Positions 24,751 through 32,415 of a stretch of DNA of 62,100 nucleotides are shown here, piece by piece. The notes beneath the pieces were generated by a model. It worked only from the letters and a program-made list of their open reading frames with translations. It did not search any database and was not told the DNA's origin. The stretch's first letter is position 1; the number at the start of each line of letters is the position of its first letter. Origin of the DNA: an uncultured Clostridia bacterium (lineage in GTDB: Bacteria; Bacillota; Clostridia; UMGS1810); contig CAJLYL010000002.1 in the NCBI GenBank assembly GCA_905210855.1, positions 1-62,100 of the forward strand, written 5' to 3'. The position numbers and the translations under genes are program-made.

Positions 24751-24782
24751 CCCGGTTTCGCCCACGCGGAATCGGGTTTTTT
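24751..24782 (+). terminator. Rho-independent terminator ending the microcompartment locus
   Basis: Ten-bp stem CCCGGTTTCG / CGGAATCGGG (two G-U pairs) with a CCCACG loop, followed by six T residues. Confidence 0.88.
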
Positions 24783-24886
24783 CACGATTCTTGCGTTTTT
24801 TCGAGCTTTTTTGCATTTTCGACAGAAAAGGATTTTTCTTTGCCGAAAATTAACTGTGAACAAACCAAGAAATTTTTATAAAACTA

Positions 24887-24915
24887 TTGTTAATTTGTTT
24901 TTAATTTGTTATAAT
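24887..24915 (+). promoter_or_regulatory. Sigma-A promoter for secA
   Basis: TTGTTA (24887-24892), 17-bp spacer, TATAAT (24910-24915), giving an untranslated leader of about 80 nt before secA. The rest of the 24783-24886 gap is AT-rich with no gene seen. Confidence 0.78.
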
Positions 24916-25004
24916 AGTTACAGTGGGTCGCTGTGGACAATTTTTCCTGATTACGATATAACGACCGTCAAAAACTACATAGCGGCATTTGAAAGGATGA
25001 GAAT

Positions 25005-27728
25005 ATGAGTTTTATAGAGAAAATTTTCGGCACTTACTCGTCGAGAGAGATTAAACGGGTAATGCCATTGGTTAAGAAAATAAATGCGCTCGAGCCGGAG
25101 ATTGAGGCGCTGAGCGATGCGCAACTGCGCGCGAAAACAGATGAATTTAAATCAAGACTTGCAAAGGGCGAGACTCTCGACGACTTGCTGCCCGAGGCAT
25201 TTGCCGTTGTGCGCGAGGCGTCGAAGCGAGTGCTTGAGATGCGCCATTTTGATGTGCAGCTCATCGGCGGCATAATTCTGCATCAGGGCAGAATAGCCGA
25301 GATGAAAACAGGCGAAGGAAAAACGCTTGTCGCAACGCTGCCGTGCTATCTCAATGCCCTCAGCGGCAAGGGCGTCCATGTGGTAACGGTCAATGAATAT
25401 CTTGCAAAGCGAGACAGCGAGCAGATGGGCAAGATTCACCGTTTCCTCGGTCTCACCGTCGGTCTTATCACTCACGGGCAGACTCCCGAGGAGAAGAAAG
25501 CCGCGTATAATGCGGACATAACCTATGCCACAAACAATGAGCTCGGATTTGACTACCTGCGTGACAACATGGTTATATATAAGGAAAACATGGTTCAGCG
25601 CGGTCATAATTTTGCCATTGTCGATGAGGTTGACTCCATACTCATAGACGAGGCGCGAACTCCGCTTATCATATCCGGCATGGGCGACGCGTCCACCGAG
25701 CTTTACACTCTTGCCGACAGATTTGCAAGAGGCCTCAAAAAGAAAGTCGTCGTGGAGGAGGACACAAAGGAATTCTCCGACGACGGCGAGGCGGACTATG
25801 TTGTTGACGAAAAGGCGCACACCGCCACATTGACCGCCGCCGGCATAAAGAAAGCCGAGGAGGCTTTTCATCTGGAGAACCTGTATGACCCCGAGAACAT
25901 GACGATTGCCCACCACATCAACCAGGCAATCAAGGCTTACGGCATCATGAAACGCGACAAGGACTATGTCGTAAAAGACGGCGAGGTTATCATAGTAGAT
26001 GAATTTACGGGTCGTCTCATGGTCGGCCGCCGCTACAACGAGGGTCTGCACCAGGCAATAGAGGCAAAGGAGGGTGTGGAGGTTGCGCGCGAGAGCAAGA
26101 CTCTTGCCACAATCACATTCCAGAACTTCTTCAGGCTGTATGATAAGCTCTCCGGTATGACCGGTACCGCGCTTACCGAACAGGAGGAGTTTCAGGAGAT
26201 ATATAAGCTTGACTGCGTTGCCATACCCACAAACGAGCCTATGATAAGAATAGACAACCCCGACGCCGTATACAAGACGGAGGCAGGCAAGCTGCGCGCG
26301 GTTGTTGCGCAGATAGAGGCGTGCCACGCAAAGGGTCAGCCGGTGCTTGTGGGCACGGTCACCATAGATAAATCCGAGCTTATCAGCGGAATGCTCAAGC
26401 GCCGCGGCATCAAGCATGAGGTGCTCAACGCCAAGTATCACGAGAAAGAGGCTGAAATCATTGCCCAGGCAGGTAAAAAAGGCGCCGTAACCATAGCCAC
26501 CAACATGGCGGGCCGAGGCACAGACATCATGCTCGGCGGTAATGCGGACTACCTTGCGCGACAGGAGATGAAAAAGCTCGGTTATGAGGACGAAATCATC
26601 AGCGAGTGTACAGGATTTGCCGAGACGGACGACGAACAGATTCTCGAGGGCAGGTCTAAGTATAACGAGCTGAAAGATAAGTTTAAGTCGGAGATTGCCG
26701 GCGAGAGAGAGGAAGTCAAGGCGGCGGGCGGTCTGTTCATAATCGGCACGGAGCGCCACGAATCCAGACGAATAGACAATCAGCTGCGCGGCCGTTCCGG
26801 ACGTCAGGGAGATGTCGGCGAATCGAGATTCTACATCTCGCTCGAGGATGACCTCATGCGCCTTTTCGGCTCGGAGAGGCTCTCCGCAATGGTAGAGAAG
26901 CTTGGACTCGGCGAGGACGAGGCAATAGAGGCGAACATCCTGTCAAACGCCATAGAAAACGCGCAGAAACGCGTAGAGGGGCGCAACTTCCAGATAAGAA
27001 AGCACGTGCTCCAGTATGACGATGTGATGAATGTTCAGCGTAATGTCATCTACGAGCAGCGCCGCAAGGTGCTCGACGGTGAGAACATCCACCCGAGCAT
27101 TGTCAATATGATAGAAAAATTCATTGACGACACCGTGGATTTCTACACTCAGGGCGAGCTTGTGGACGACTGGAGATTAAATACCCTTGTCGAGACAATG
27201 GAACACGCTTTTGTGCCTCAGGGCGAGGTTGAGTATACAAGAGATATGTTTGATTACCTCACCAGAGACAGAATCAAGCTTGACTATCACGAGATTGCCA
27301 AACGCCGCTATGCAGAGCGTGAGGAGGAGATAGGCAGCGAGATGATGCGAGAGCTGGAGAGAATCATATTGTTGCGTGTGGTTGACCAAAAGTGGATGGA
27401 TCACATAGACGATATGGATCAGCTCAGACAGGGCATAGGCTTGCGCGCTTACGGTCAGCGCGACCCGATTATCGAGTACAAAGAGGAAGGCTTCGCCATG
27501 TATGAAGCGATGCTTGCCGCAATTAACGAGGATGTCGTCAAGCTGATATTCAACATAAGGGTGAGAACCGATATGCACCGCGAACAGGTGGCTCAGCCGA
27601 CTGCGGAATCGCACGGCGACGAGGAAGGAACCGAGAAAAAGCCTGTGAAAAAAGGTGAGAAAATCGGCAGAAACGACCCGTGCCCCTGCGGCTCGGGCAA
27701 GAAATATAAAAAATGCTGCGGCAGATGA
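25005..27728 (+). CDS. secA: Protein translocase ATPase SecA
   Basis: 907-aa motor that pushes preproteins through SecYEG at the membrane. Walker A is EMKTGEGKTLVATLP near residue 100, the DEAD-type motif is VDEVDSILIDEARTPLI near residue 207, and NMAGRGTDIMLGG with RGRSGRQGD belong to the second motor domain. The C terminus carries the zinc-binding SecB/ribosome-contact tail RNDPCPCGSGKKYKKCC. Length is as expected. prfB follows 40 nt downstream, the same secA-prfB order as in Bacillus. Confidence 0.97.
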   Translation: MSFIEKIFGTYSSREIKRVMPLVKKINALEPEIEALSDAQLRAKTDEFKSRLAKGETLDDLLPEAFAVVREASKRVLEMRHFDVQLIGGIILHQGRIAEMKTGEGKTLVATLPCYLNALSGKGVHVVTVNEYLAKRDSEQMGKIHRFLGLTVGLITHGQTPEEKKAAYNADITYATNNELGFDYLRDNMVIYKENMVQRGHNFAIVDEVDSILIDEARTPLIISGMGDASTELYTLADRFARGLKKKVVVEEDTKEFSDDGEADYVVDEKAHTATLTAAGIKKAEEAFHLENLYDPENMTIAHHINQAIKAYGIMKRDKDYVVKDGEVIIVDEFTGRLMVGRRYNEGLHQAIEAKEGVEVARESKTLATITFQNFFRLYDKLSGMTGTALTEQEEFQEIYKLDCVAIPTNEPMIRIDNPDAVYKTEAGKLRAVVAQIEACHAKGQPVLVGTVTIDKSELISGMLKRRGIKHEVLNAKYHEKEAEIIAQAGKKGAVTIATNMAGRGTDIMLGGNADYLARQEMKKLGYEDEIISECTGFAETDDEQILEGRSKYNELKDKFKSEIAGEREEVKAAGGLFIIGTERHESRRIDNQLRGRSGRQGDVGESRFYISLEDDLMRLFGSERLSAMVEKLGLGEDEAIEANILSNAIENAQKRVEGRNFQIRKHVLQYDDVMNVQRNVIYEQRRKVLDGENIHPSIVNMIEKFIDDTVDFYTQGELVDDWRLNTLVETMEHAFVPQGEVEYTRDMFDYLTRDRIKLDYHEIAKRRYAEREEEIGSEMMRELERIILLRVVDQKWMDHIDDMDQLRQGIGLRAYGQRDPIIEYKEEGFAMYEAMLAAINEDVVKLIFNIRVRTDMHREQVAQPTAESHGDEEGTEKKPVKKGEKIGRNDPCPCGSGKKYKKCCGR

Positions 27729-27768
27729 TTTTTTGCGAAACACGCGGCAATAAAAGAGGTGAATAATA

Positions 27769-28891
27769 TTGTTAGAGTATGATGAGTACAAAATTGAACT
27801 GCAGAATATGCAAGACGGTATTAAAGATTTGAGGGATTCACTTTGACATTGACGGACTCAATGCAAAGATAGCCGACCTGGACGAACAGGCGGCGCAGCC
27901 GGGATTTTATGACGACCTGGCAAACAGTCAAAAGGTTCTGCAAAAATCAAAGAATCTCAAGGATAAGGTAGATAAGTTCACAAGACTGGAGTCGCTCTAT
28001 GAGGACACGCTTGTGCTCATAGACATGGCCAATGAGGAGGATGACGCCACCATGCTCGACGATGTCAAGTCGGCGGTGGCGGAGATTAAATCCACCCTGG
28101 AGACCATGACTCTCGACACACTGCTCTCAGGTGAGTACGACGCGAACAACGCCATATTGTCGCTGCACGCCGGTGCAGGCGGCACCGAGGCTCAGGATTG
28201 GGCGGAGATGCTGCTGCGTATGTACACGCGCTGGGCAGAGAGACACAATTTTGGCGTGCAGACCCTCGATATGCTCCCGGGCGATGACGCCGGCATAAAG
28301 AGCGTCACCATATTGATATCGGGCGAGAATGCTTACGGATATCTCAAGGCGGAAAAGGGAGTACACAGGCTTGTGCGCATATCTCCGTTTGACGCGTCAG
28401 GCAGGCGGCACACATCGTTTGCATCGGCGGATGTCATGCCGGAGTTTAACGAGGACATAGAGATTGACATCAATCCGGACGACCTGAGAATAGACACATT
28501 CCGCTCAAGCGGCGCCGGCGGTCAGCACATCAACAAGACATCGTCGGCTATCAGAATTACCCATATACCGACAGGCATTGTGGTGTCCTGTCAAAATGAG
28601 CGCTCTCAGCATCAGAACAAGGACATGGCGATGAAGATGCTCTATTCCAAGCTGATGGAGATAAAGGAGCGCGAGAATAAGGAAAAAATAGCCGACATCA
28701 AGGGTGAGCAAAAGGAAATAGGCTGGGGCAGTCAGATAAGGTCATATGTTTTTCATCCCTACAACCTTGTTAAAGACCACAGAACCAATTATGAGATGGG
28801 TAACATCAATGCGGTTATGGACGGCGACATAGACGGCTTTATCAATGAATATCTCAAAGAGGCAAGCCTCGGCACACTTAATCAAAAATAA
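27769..28891 (+). CDS. prfB: Peptide chain release factor 2, made by programmed +1 frameshift
   Basis: RF2 ends translation at UGA and UAA. The first 25 codons start at TTG 27769 (AGAGGTG upstream) and stop at an in-frame TGA at 27844-27846 within CTTTGAC; an AGGGAT stretch 6 nt earlier is the stimulatory Shine-Dalgarno-like element. Reading continues in the +1 frame from GAC 27845 as DIDGLNAKIADLDEQ to the TAA at 28889-28891. This is the classic autoregulated prfB frameshift, not a mutation. RF2 marks are the SPF tripeptide (RISPFDASGR) that reads UGA/UAA and the GGQ peptidyl-hydrolysis motif (SGAGGQHINKTSSAIR). Confidence 0.96.
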
Positions 28892-28903
28892 GGAGAATTT
28901 ATC

Positions 28904-29629
28904 ATGAACAAAAGCATAAAAACCTTTGTCGCAGGTGTGGTTATCGGTGCTGTGGCTGTCGCGGTGCCGGCATTTGCTGATGATATTTACGAGAACATAA
29001 GCGTAGTGCGCAACACGCTCAAAGTGACTATCGACGGAGTCAGCTTCAAGGGCGACAACTTTGTGTACAACGACACTACATATGTGCCGCTCCGCGCAGT
29101 TTCCGAGGCGCTCAATAAAGGCGTTGAGTACGACAAGGAGACCAACACTGCGCGCATAGTGACGGATTGCTCGTTTAAATTCGGCGGCGAGGTGATAGGC
29201 ACTGTGAACGGCTACTCCGTAACCGACGGTATGTATGCCGCATACGAAAAGCACATGACCGCGATCAACACCTACGCGAGCGACGAGGAAAAGGACGCAG
29301 CAATCAAAAACGAGATAGAGAACAATGTGTTCATCTCTCAGATTGCCGACGCGCTCGGATATCATATAGATTACAGCTATGTGAAGAATTATGACAATAT
29401 GCTGCAGTTTATATATATGCAGAACGGCGGCGAGGAGGAGTTTAAGAAAAAGACGGAGGAGCAGGGCTATACCAACGATATGTTCAAGCATATCCGCGAG
29501 ATTGAGCACCTCAAGTCGCAGATATACGGTTCCGAGGATTTCTCCAAGCTGGATAATGATAAGAGGGTTCAGCTGCTCAGCGATATCATAACCGAGGTAA
29601 AAAAAGAAGCGGTTATCAAGTGGAACTGA
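28904..29629 (+). CDS. Secreted protein with copper-amine-oxidase-N-like and SurA-N-like regions
   Basis: 241-aa exported protein of unknown function. A signal peptide (residues 1-26, ending VPAFA) is followed by a copper amine oxidase N-terminal-like domain (residues ~30-85; GDNFVYNDTTYVPLRAVSEAL is characteristic of this stalk-type repeat in Firmicutes wall proteins). The second half begins VIGTVNGYSVTDGMYAAYE, which resembles the start of SurA/PrsA-type chaperone domains, but the parvulin domain itself is absent. It is preceded by AAGGAG and followed by a terminator. It may be a cell-envelope folding helper; this is weak inference. Confidence 0.75.
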   Translation: MNKSIKTFVAGVVIGAVAVAVPAFADDIYENISVVRNTLKVTIDGVSFKGDNFVYNDTTYVPLRAVSEALNKGVEYDKETNTARIVTDCSFKFGGEVIGTVNGYSVTDGMYAAYEKHMTAINTYASDEEKDAAIKNEIENNVFISQIADALGYHIDYSYVKNYDNMLQFIYMQNGGEEEFKKKTEEQGYTNDMFKHIREIEHLKSQIYGSEDFSKLDNDKRVQLLSDIITEVKKEAVIKWN

Positions 29630-29651
29630 AAGACGGAAATTTAATTTAAAT

Positions 29652-29693
29652 AATGCACGGCAAAACGGATGATGTTTTGCAGTGCATTTTTTT
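29652..29693 (+). terminator. Rho-independent terminator after the secreted protein gene
   Basis: AATGCAC and GCAAAAC pair with GTTTTGC and GTGCATT (one bulge on each side), followed by seven T residues from 29687. Confidence 0.88.
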
Positions 29694-29694
29694 G

Positions 29695-29732
29695 AATTAA
29701 TATTTTGGGCAAAAGGGGCGAAAATATTAATT
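29695..29732. repeat. Perfect 12-bp inverted repeat, plus a GC hairpin at 29791-29812
   Basis: AATTAATATTTT (29695-29706) is the exact reverse complement of AAAATATTAATT (29721-29732), with a purine-rich 14-nt loop. A second hairpin, TTGCAGGGG-CGA-CCCC(G)TGCAA, lies at 29791-29812 and may help end the minus-strand gene at 29834. The remaining gap holds no gene that I can support. Confidence 0.55.
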
Positions 29733-29833
29733 GATATGTCAAAGAAATTGAATGCTTCAAAGCGATGTGACAATGGTGGGAAAAGATTTCTTGCAGGGGC
29801 GACCCCGTGCAATCAACCATATTTCACGTTTTT

Positions 29834-30199
29834 TCACCCAAATTCCGAAATAATATCGATAACCGCCACAAGCGGAATGCACAGTGCCGTCCACAGCAAT
29901 GTGTACGGTACGCATATCTGCCCCAGAAAATTCATCGGCAGGGCAGAATAGTCCCATATGTCAAGATGCAGCGCCTTGTTTATGATAAGCCCCGACACAA
30001 GCTCAACGCCCGTAATCAGCGCCGAGCAGCTGAGCACTTTGTATACAAAATTCATCTCGCTCAGGGTGCATATCAGATATATTCCCACAAGGCATATGCC
30101 GCCGTCAATCGTCATTGTCCAGTGCGAGTAGCCGCGCCAGAGGTATTCTATCAGATTGTAAGCGGCGCCGCCTATTAAAAAAATTTCAATGTAATTCAT
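29834..30199 (-). CDS. Small membrane protein of the CmpB / putative ABC-transporter type IV family
   Basis: 121-aa protein with about four membrane helices. The C-terminal part, with VELVSGLIINK, WDYSALPMNFLGQICVPY and LLWTALCIPL, matches the family annotated as putative ABC transporter type IV (CmpB); no ATPase is nearby, so transport is unproven. The start codon at 30197-30199 has GGAG 8 nt upstream; a longer in-frame version would add ~30 unlikely residues. It lies downstream of a 59-residue gene on the same strand. Confidence 0.75.
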   Translation of the reverse strand: MNYIEIFLIGGAAYNLIEYLWRGYSHWTMTIDGGICLVGIYLICTLSEMNFVYKVLSCSALITGVELVSGLIINKALHLDIWDYSALPMNFLGQICVPYTLLWTALCIPLVAVIDIISEFG

Positions 30200-30248
30200 A
30201 AAAATCTCCGCATATGTTTTTTTATTATTCTTAGGTAAAATTCTATTT

Positions 30249-30428
30249 TTATTCAATAATTTCATCATATATATTCGCGTTGAGAGCATTGACAGCCGCT
30301 ATTGTGGCGAGAGTGTCGCCGAGCTGAGTGAACACTGCCGACAGCAGAGCAGCCTCGTCCTGGGTGGTGTTGTCGGCAATGTATGTCGCCGTGACCGTGA
30401 TAAGCTCTGTCAGTGCCAATGCGTCCAT
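30249..30428 (-). CDS. Small conserved protein (59 aa), function unknown
   Basis: The product is acidic and partly hydrophobic: MDALALTELITVTATYIADN, then DEAALLSAVFTQLGDTLATI. The ALLSAVFTQLGDTLATIAA segment recalls a family of short uncharacterised Firmicutes proteins (I believe DUF6774), but I cannot confirm this without a search. The ATG with its codon at 30426-30428 follows AGAGGTG by about 6 nt, a good ribosome site that supports it being real. It precedes the CmpB-like gene by 49 nt. Confidence 0.65.
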   Translation of the reverse strand: MDALALTELITVTATYIADNTTQDEAALLSAVFTQLGDTLATIAAVNALNANIYDEIIE

Positions 30429-30499
30429 TTGTTTCACCTCTGATTACTATGTATATGTCAAAAAAAGCGCAATTACGATTGTTTTTGAAATTTTAAACG

Positions 30500-30569
30500 G
30501 TTATAGAAAAAAACTATAACTTGATATAATAATTATGTATTGGACTTATCGGCAAAACAGTGATACAAT
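30500..30569 (+). promoter_or_regulatory. Dyad and sigma-A promoter before the O-acetylhomoserine sulfhydrylase gene
   Basis: GTTATAG (30500-30506) and CTATAAC (30514-30520) form a 7-bp inverted repeat, an operator-like site. It is followed by TTGGAC (30540-30545), an 18-bp spacer and TACAAT (30564-30569). The leader of about 65 nt is too short and lacks the stems for a SAM riboswitch, so control by a DNA-binding repressor at the dyad is more likely. Confidence 0.6.
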
Positions 30570-30641
30570 AAACATATCAAATTGATAGGCAATGTCGGAT
30601 AAGGAAAATCAGAAAACGAAAAATAACAGGAGGAGATAACA

Positions 30642-31934
30642 ATGGCAGAGAAAAAATACAGATTTGAGACACTTCAGGTACAGGCAGGTCAGGAGAACCC
30701 CGACCCGGCGACAGACGCAAGGGCGGTTCCGATTTATGCGTCAACATCTTTTGTTTTTCATAACTCTCAGCACGCGGCAGACAGATTCGGGCTGCGCGAC
30801 GCCGGCAATATATACGGCAGACTGACCAACCCGACGCAGGGTGTTTTTGAAGAGAGAATTGCCGCACTTGAGGGCGGCACGGCAGCCCTCGGCGTAGCGT
30901 CCGGCGCGGCCGCAATCAATTACACCGTTCAGGCGCTGGCAAAATCGGGCGAGCACATTGTTGCTTCCAAGACCATATACGGCGGCACATATAATCTGCT
31001 TGCGCACACGCTGCCGCTTACATCGGGCATAAGCGCAACATTTGTAGACCCGGATGTGGAGGGCTCATTTGAGGCTGCGATTCAGCCTAACACCAAGGCA
31101 CTCTACATCGAGACATTGGGCAACCCGAATTCAAACATCATAGACATAGAGGAAATTGCAAAAATTGCTCACAAACACGGCATTCCGCTTGTGGTGGATT
31201 CCACATTTGCCACACCTTACCTTGTGCGCCCCATTGAATACGGCGCAGACATCGTCGTGCATAGCGCGACAAAATTCATCGGCGGTCACGGCGCGGCAAT
31301 CGGCGGAGTGATTGTGGACGGCGGCACCTTTGACTGGAAGGCTTCGGGCAAGTATCCGTGGATATCCGAGCCGAACCCGTCTTACCACGGCATAAGCTTT
31401 GCCGAGGCAGCCGGCAATACCGCGTTTGCAACCTACATCAGAGCAATTCTTTTAAGAGACACAGGTTCCACCATTTCTCCTTTCCATGCGTTTATGTTCC
31501 TGCAGGGCTTGGAGACACTCTCGCTCAGAGTTGAGCGCCATGTGTCAAATGCGCTGAAGATTGTTGAATATCTCAACAACCATCCGCAGGTTGAGGCGGT
31601 GCATCATCCGTCACTGGAGACAGAGCCGAGCCACAAGCTCTATAAGAAATATTTTCCCAATGGCGGAGGTTCGATATTCACCTTTGAGGTAAAAGGCGAC
31701 GACAAGACGGCGCAGAAATTTATTGACAACCTGCGAATCTTCTCGCTGCTTGCAAATGTTGCCGATGTTAAGTCGCTTGTCATTCACCCGGCATCGACAA
31801 CTCATTCTCAGCTTAACGACGATGAGCTTGCAGAGCAGGGCATAAAGCCGAACACCATAAGACTGTCTATCGGTATCGAGAATATTGATGACCTGATAGA
31901 GGCTCTGGATGACGCTTTTGCGGCAATAAAATAA
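30642..31934 (+). CDS. O-acetylhomoserine sulfhydrylase (MetY-type)
   Basis: 430-aa PLP enzyme of the Cys/Met metabolism family. It makes homocysteine from O-acetylhomoserine and sulfide, or cysteine from O-acetylserine. The PLP lysine is Lys211 in HSATKFIGGHG; other marks are YASTSFVF, GRLTNPTQ near the N terminus, and the STTHSQL loop near residue 388 that is typical of MetY. Length matches MetY (~430) rather than the shorter MetB/MetC. GGAGGAG precedes the ATG. It is a single-gene unit with its own promoter and terminator. Confidence 0.92.
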   Translation: MAEKKYRFETLQVQAGQENPDPATDARAVPIYASTSFVFHNSQHAADRFGLRDAGNIYGRLTNPTQGVFEERIAALEGGTAALGVASGAAAINYTVQALAKSGEHIVASKTIYGGTYNLLAHTLPLTSGISATFVDPDVEGSFEAAIQPNTKALYIETLGNPNSNIIDIEEIAKIAHKHGIPLVVDSTFATPYLVRPIEYGADIVVHSATKFIGGHGAAIGGVIVDGGTFDWKASGKYPWISEPNPSYHGISFAEAAGNTAFATYIRAILLRDTGSTISPFHAFMFLQGLETLSLRVERHVSNALKIVEYLNNHPQVEAVHHPSLETEPSHKLYKKYFPNGGGSIFTFEVKGDDKTAQKFIDNLRIFSLLANVADVKSLVIHPASTTHSQLNDDELAEQGIKPNTIRLSIGIENIDDLIEALDDAFAAIK

Positions 31935-32009
31935 TTTTCGAAATTTTAAGAAGGGCTCGGGGCGGCTAAATCCATATACCACCGAGCCTGCCGCGCAGGT
32001 ATTATTTTT

Positions 32010-32061
32010 GCATAGGAAATGTGCATTTGTGTTTCGTACGCACATTTCCTATGCGCTTTTT
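32010..32061 (+). terminator. Long-stem Rho-independent terminator after the sulfhydrylase gene
   Basis: Perfect 15-bp stem GCATAGGAAATGTGC (32010-32024) and GCACATTTCCTATGC (32040-32054), a 15-nt loop, then GC and six T residues. Its right end overlaps the 3' end of the convergent veg gene. Confidence 0.9.
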
Positions 32062-32297
32062 TCATCAAGCCGTTTCATAACTATTGTTTTTGTCAGAATA
32101 TCGGAGTAACTGAAGGATATCCTTTTGTCATATCCCGTTGCTTCGTCCTTGGTTCGCACCACAAATATTCCCGGATACACGTTTTCGATTGTGCAATCCT
32201 TAATGACAAATCTGCGCCTGCCCTTCACTGCGGCAAGCATAACGCGCTGTCCTATGTGCGCGCGGAGCACATTTTTTATTGTTTCTATTTTTTCCAT
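32049..32297 (-). CDS. veg: Veg family protein
   Basis: 82-aa small basic cytosolic protein. It starts MEKIETIKNVLRAHIGQRVM, then KGRRRFVIKDCTIENVYPGIFVV, and ends with the FSYSDILTKTIVM motif, all typical of Veg. In Bacillus Veg stimulates biofilm formation by antagonising SinR, but its role in Clostridia is not established. The start codon at 32295-32297 has a GGGGAAG site upstream. It is divergent from the germination operon. Confidence 0.93.
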   Translation of the reverse strand: MEKIETIKNVLRAHIGQRVMLAAVKGRRRFVIKDCTIENVYPGIFVVRTKDEATGYDKRISFSYSDILTKTIVMKRLDEKSA

Positions 32298-32367
32298 GAT
32301 TATCTTCCCCCCAAGAAGCAAAAAATTCGTCACGACTATTATTCCCGTTACAAAAATCAAGTATTCA

Positions 32368-32397
32368 TGAATAATGCGTAAAAATCTTACAATACTA
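32368..32397 (+). promoter_or_regulatory. Candidate sigma-G (forespore) promoter for the ger operon
   Basis: TGAATA (32368-32373), 17-bp spacer, AATACTA (32391-32397). This fits the forespore sigma-G/F consensus better than sigma-A, and germination receptor operons are known sigma-G targets. The GTG start follows 18 nt later with GGGGTGA as ribosome site. Confidence 0.6.
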
Positions 32398-32415
32398 ATG
32401 TCGGGGTGATTTTTT

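Noticed and set aside
25152..26759. Long antisense open frame (535 codons) opposite secA
   Set aside because: It has no ribosome site or promoter, an amino-acid make-up of a shadow frame, and lies wholly within an unquestionable gene.
27844..27846. Nonsense mutation in prfB
   Set aside because: The TGA is part of the conserved programmed frameshift site with its upstream Shine-Dalgarno-like element, so the gene is functional.
30570..30641. SAM riboswitch before the O-acetylhomoserine sulfhydrylase gene
   Set aside because: The leader is only about 70 nt, purine-rich and without the nested stems or a terminator of a SAM riboswitch.
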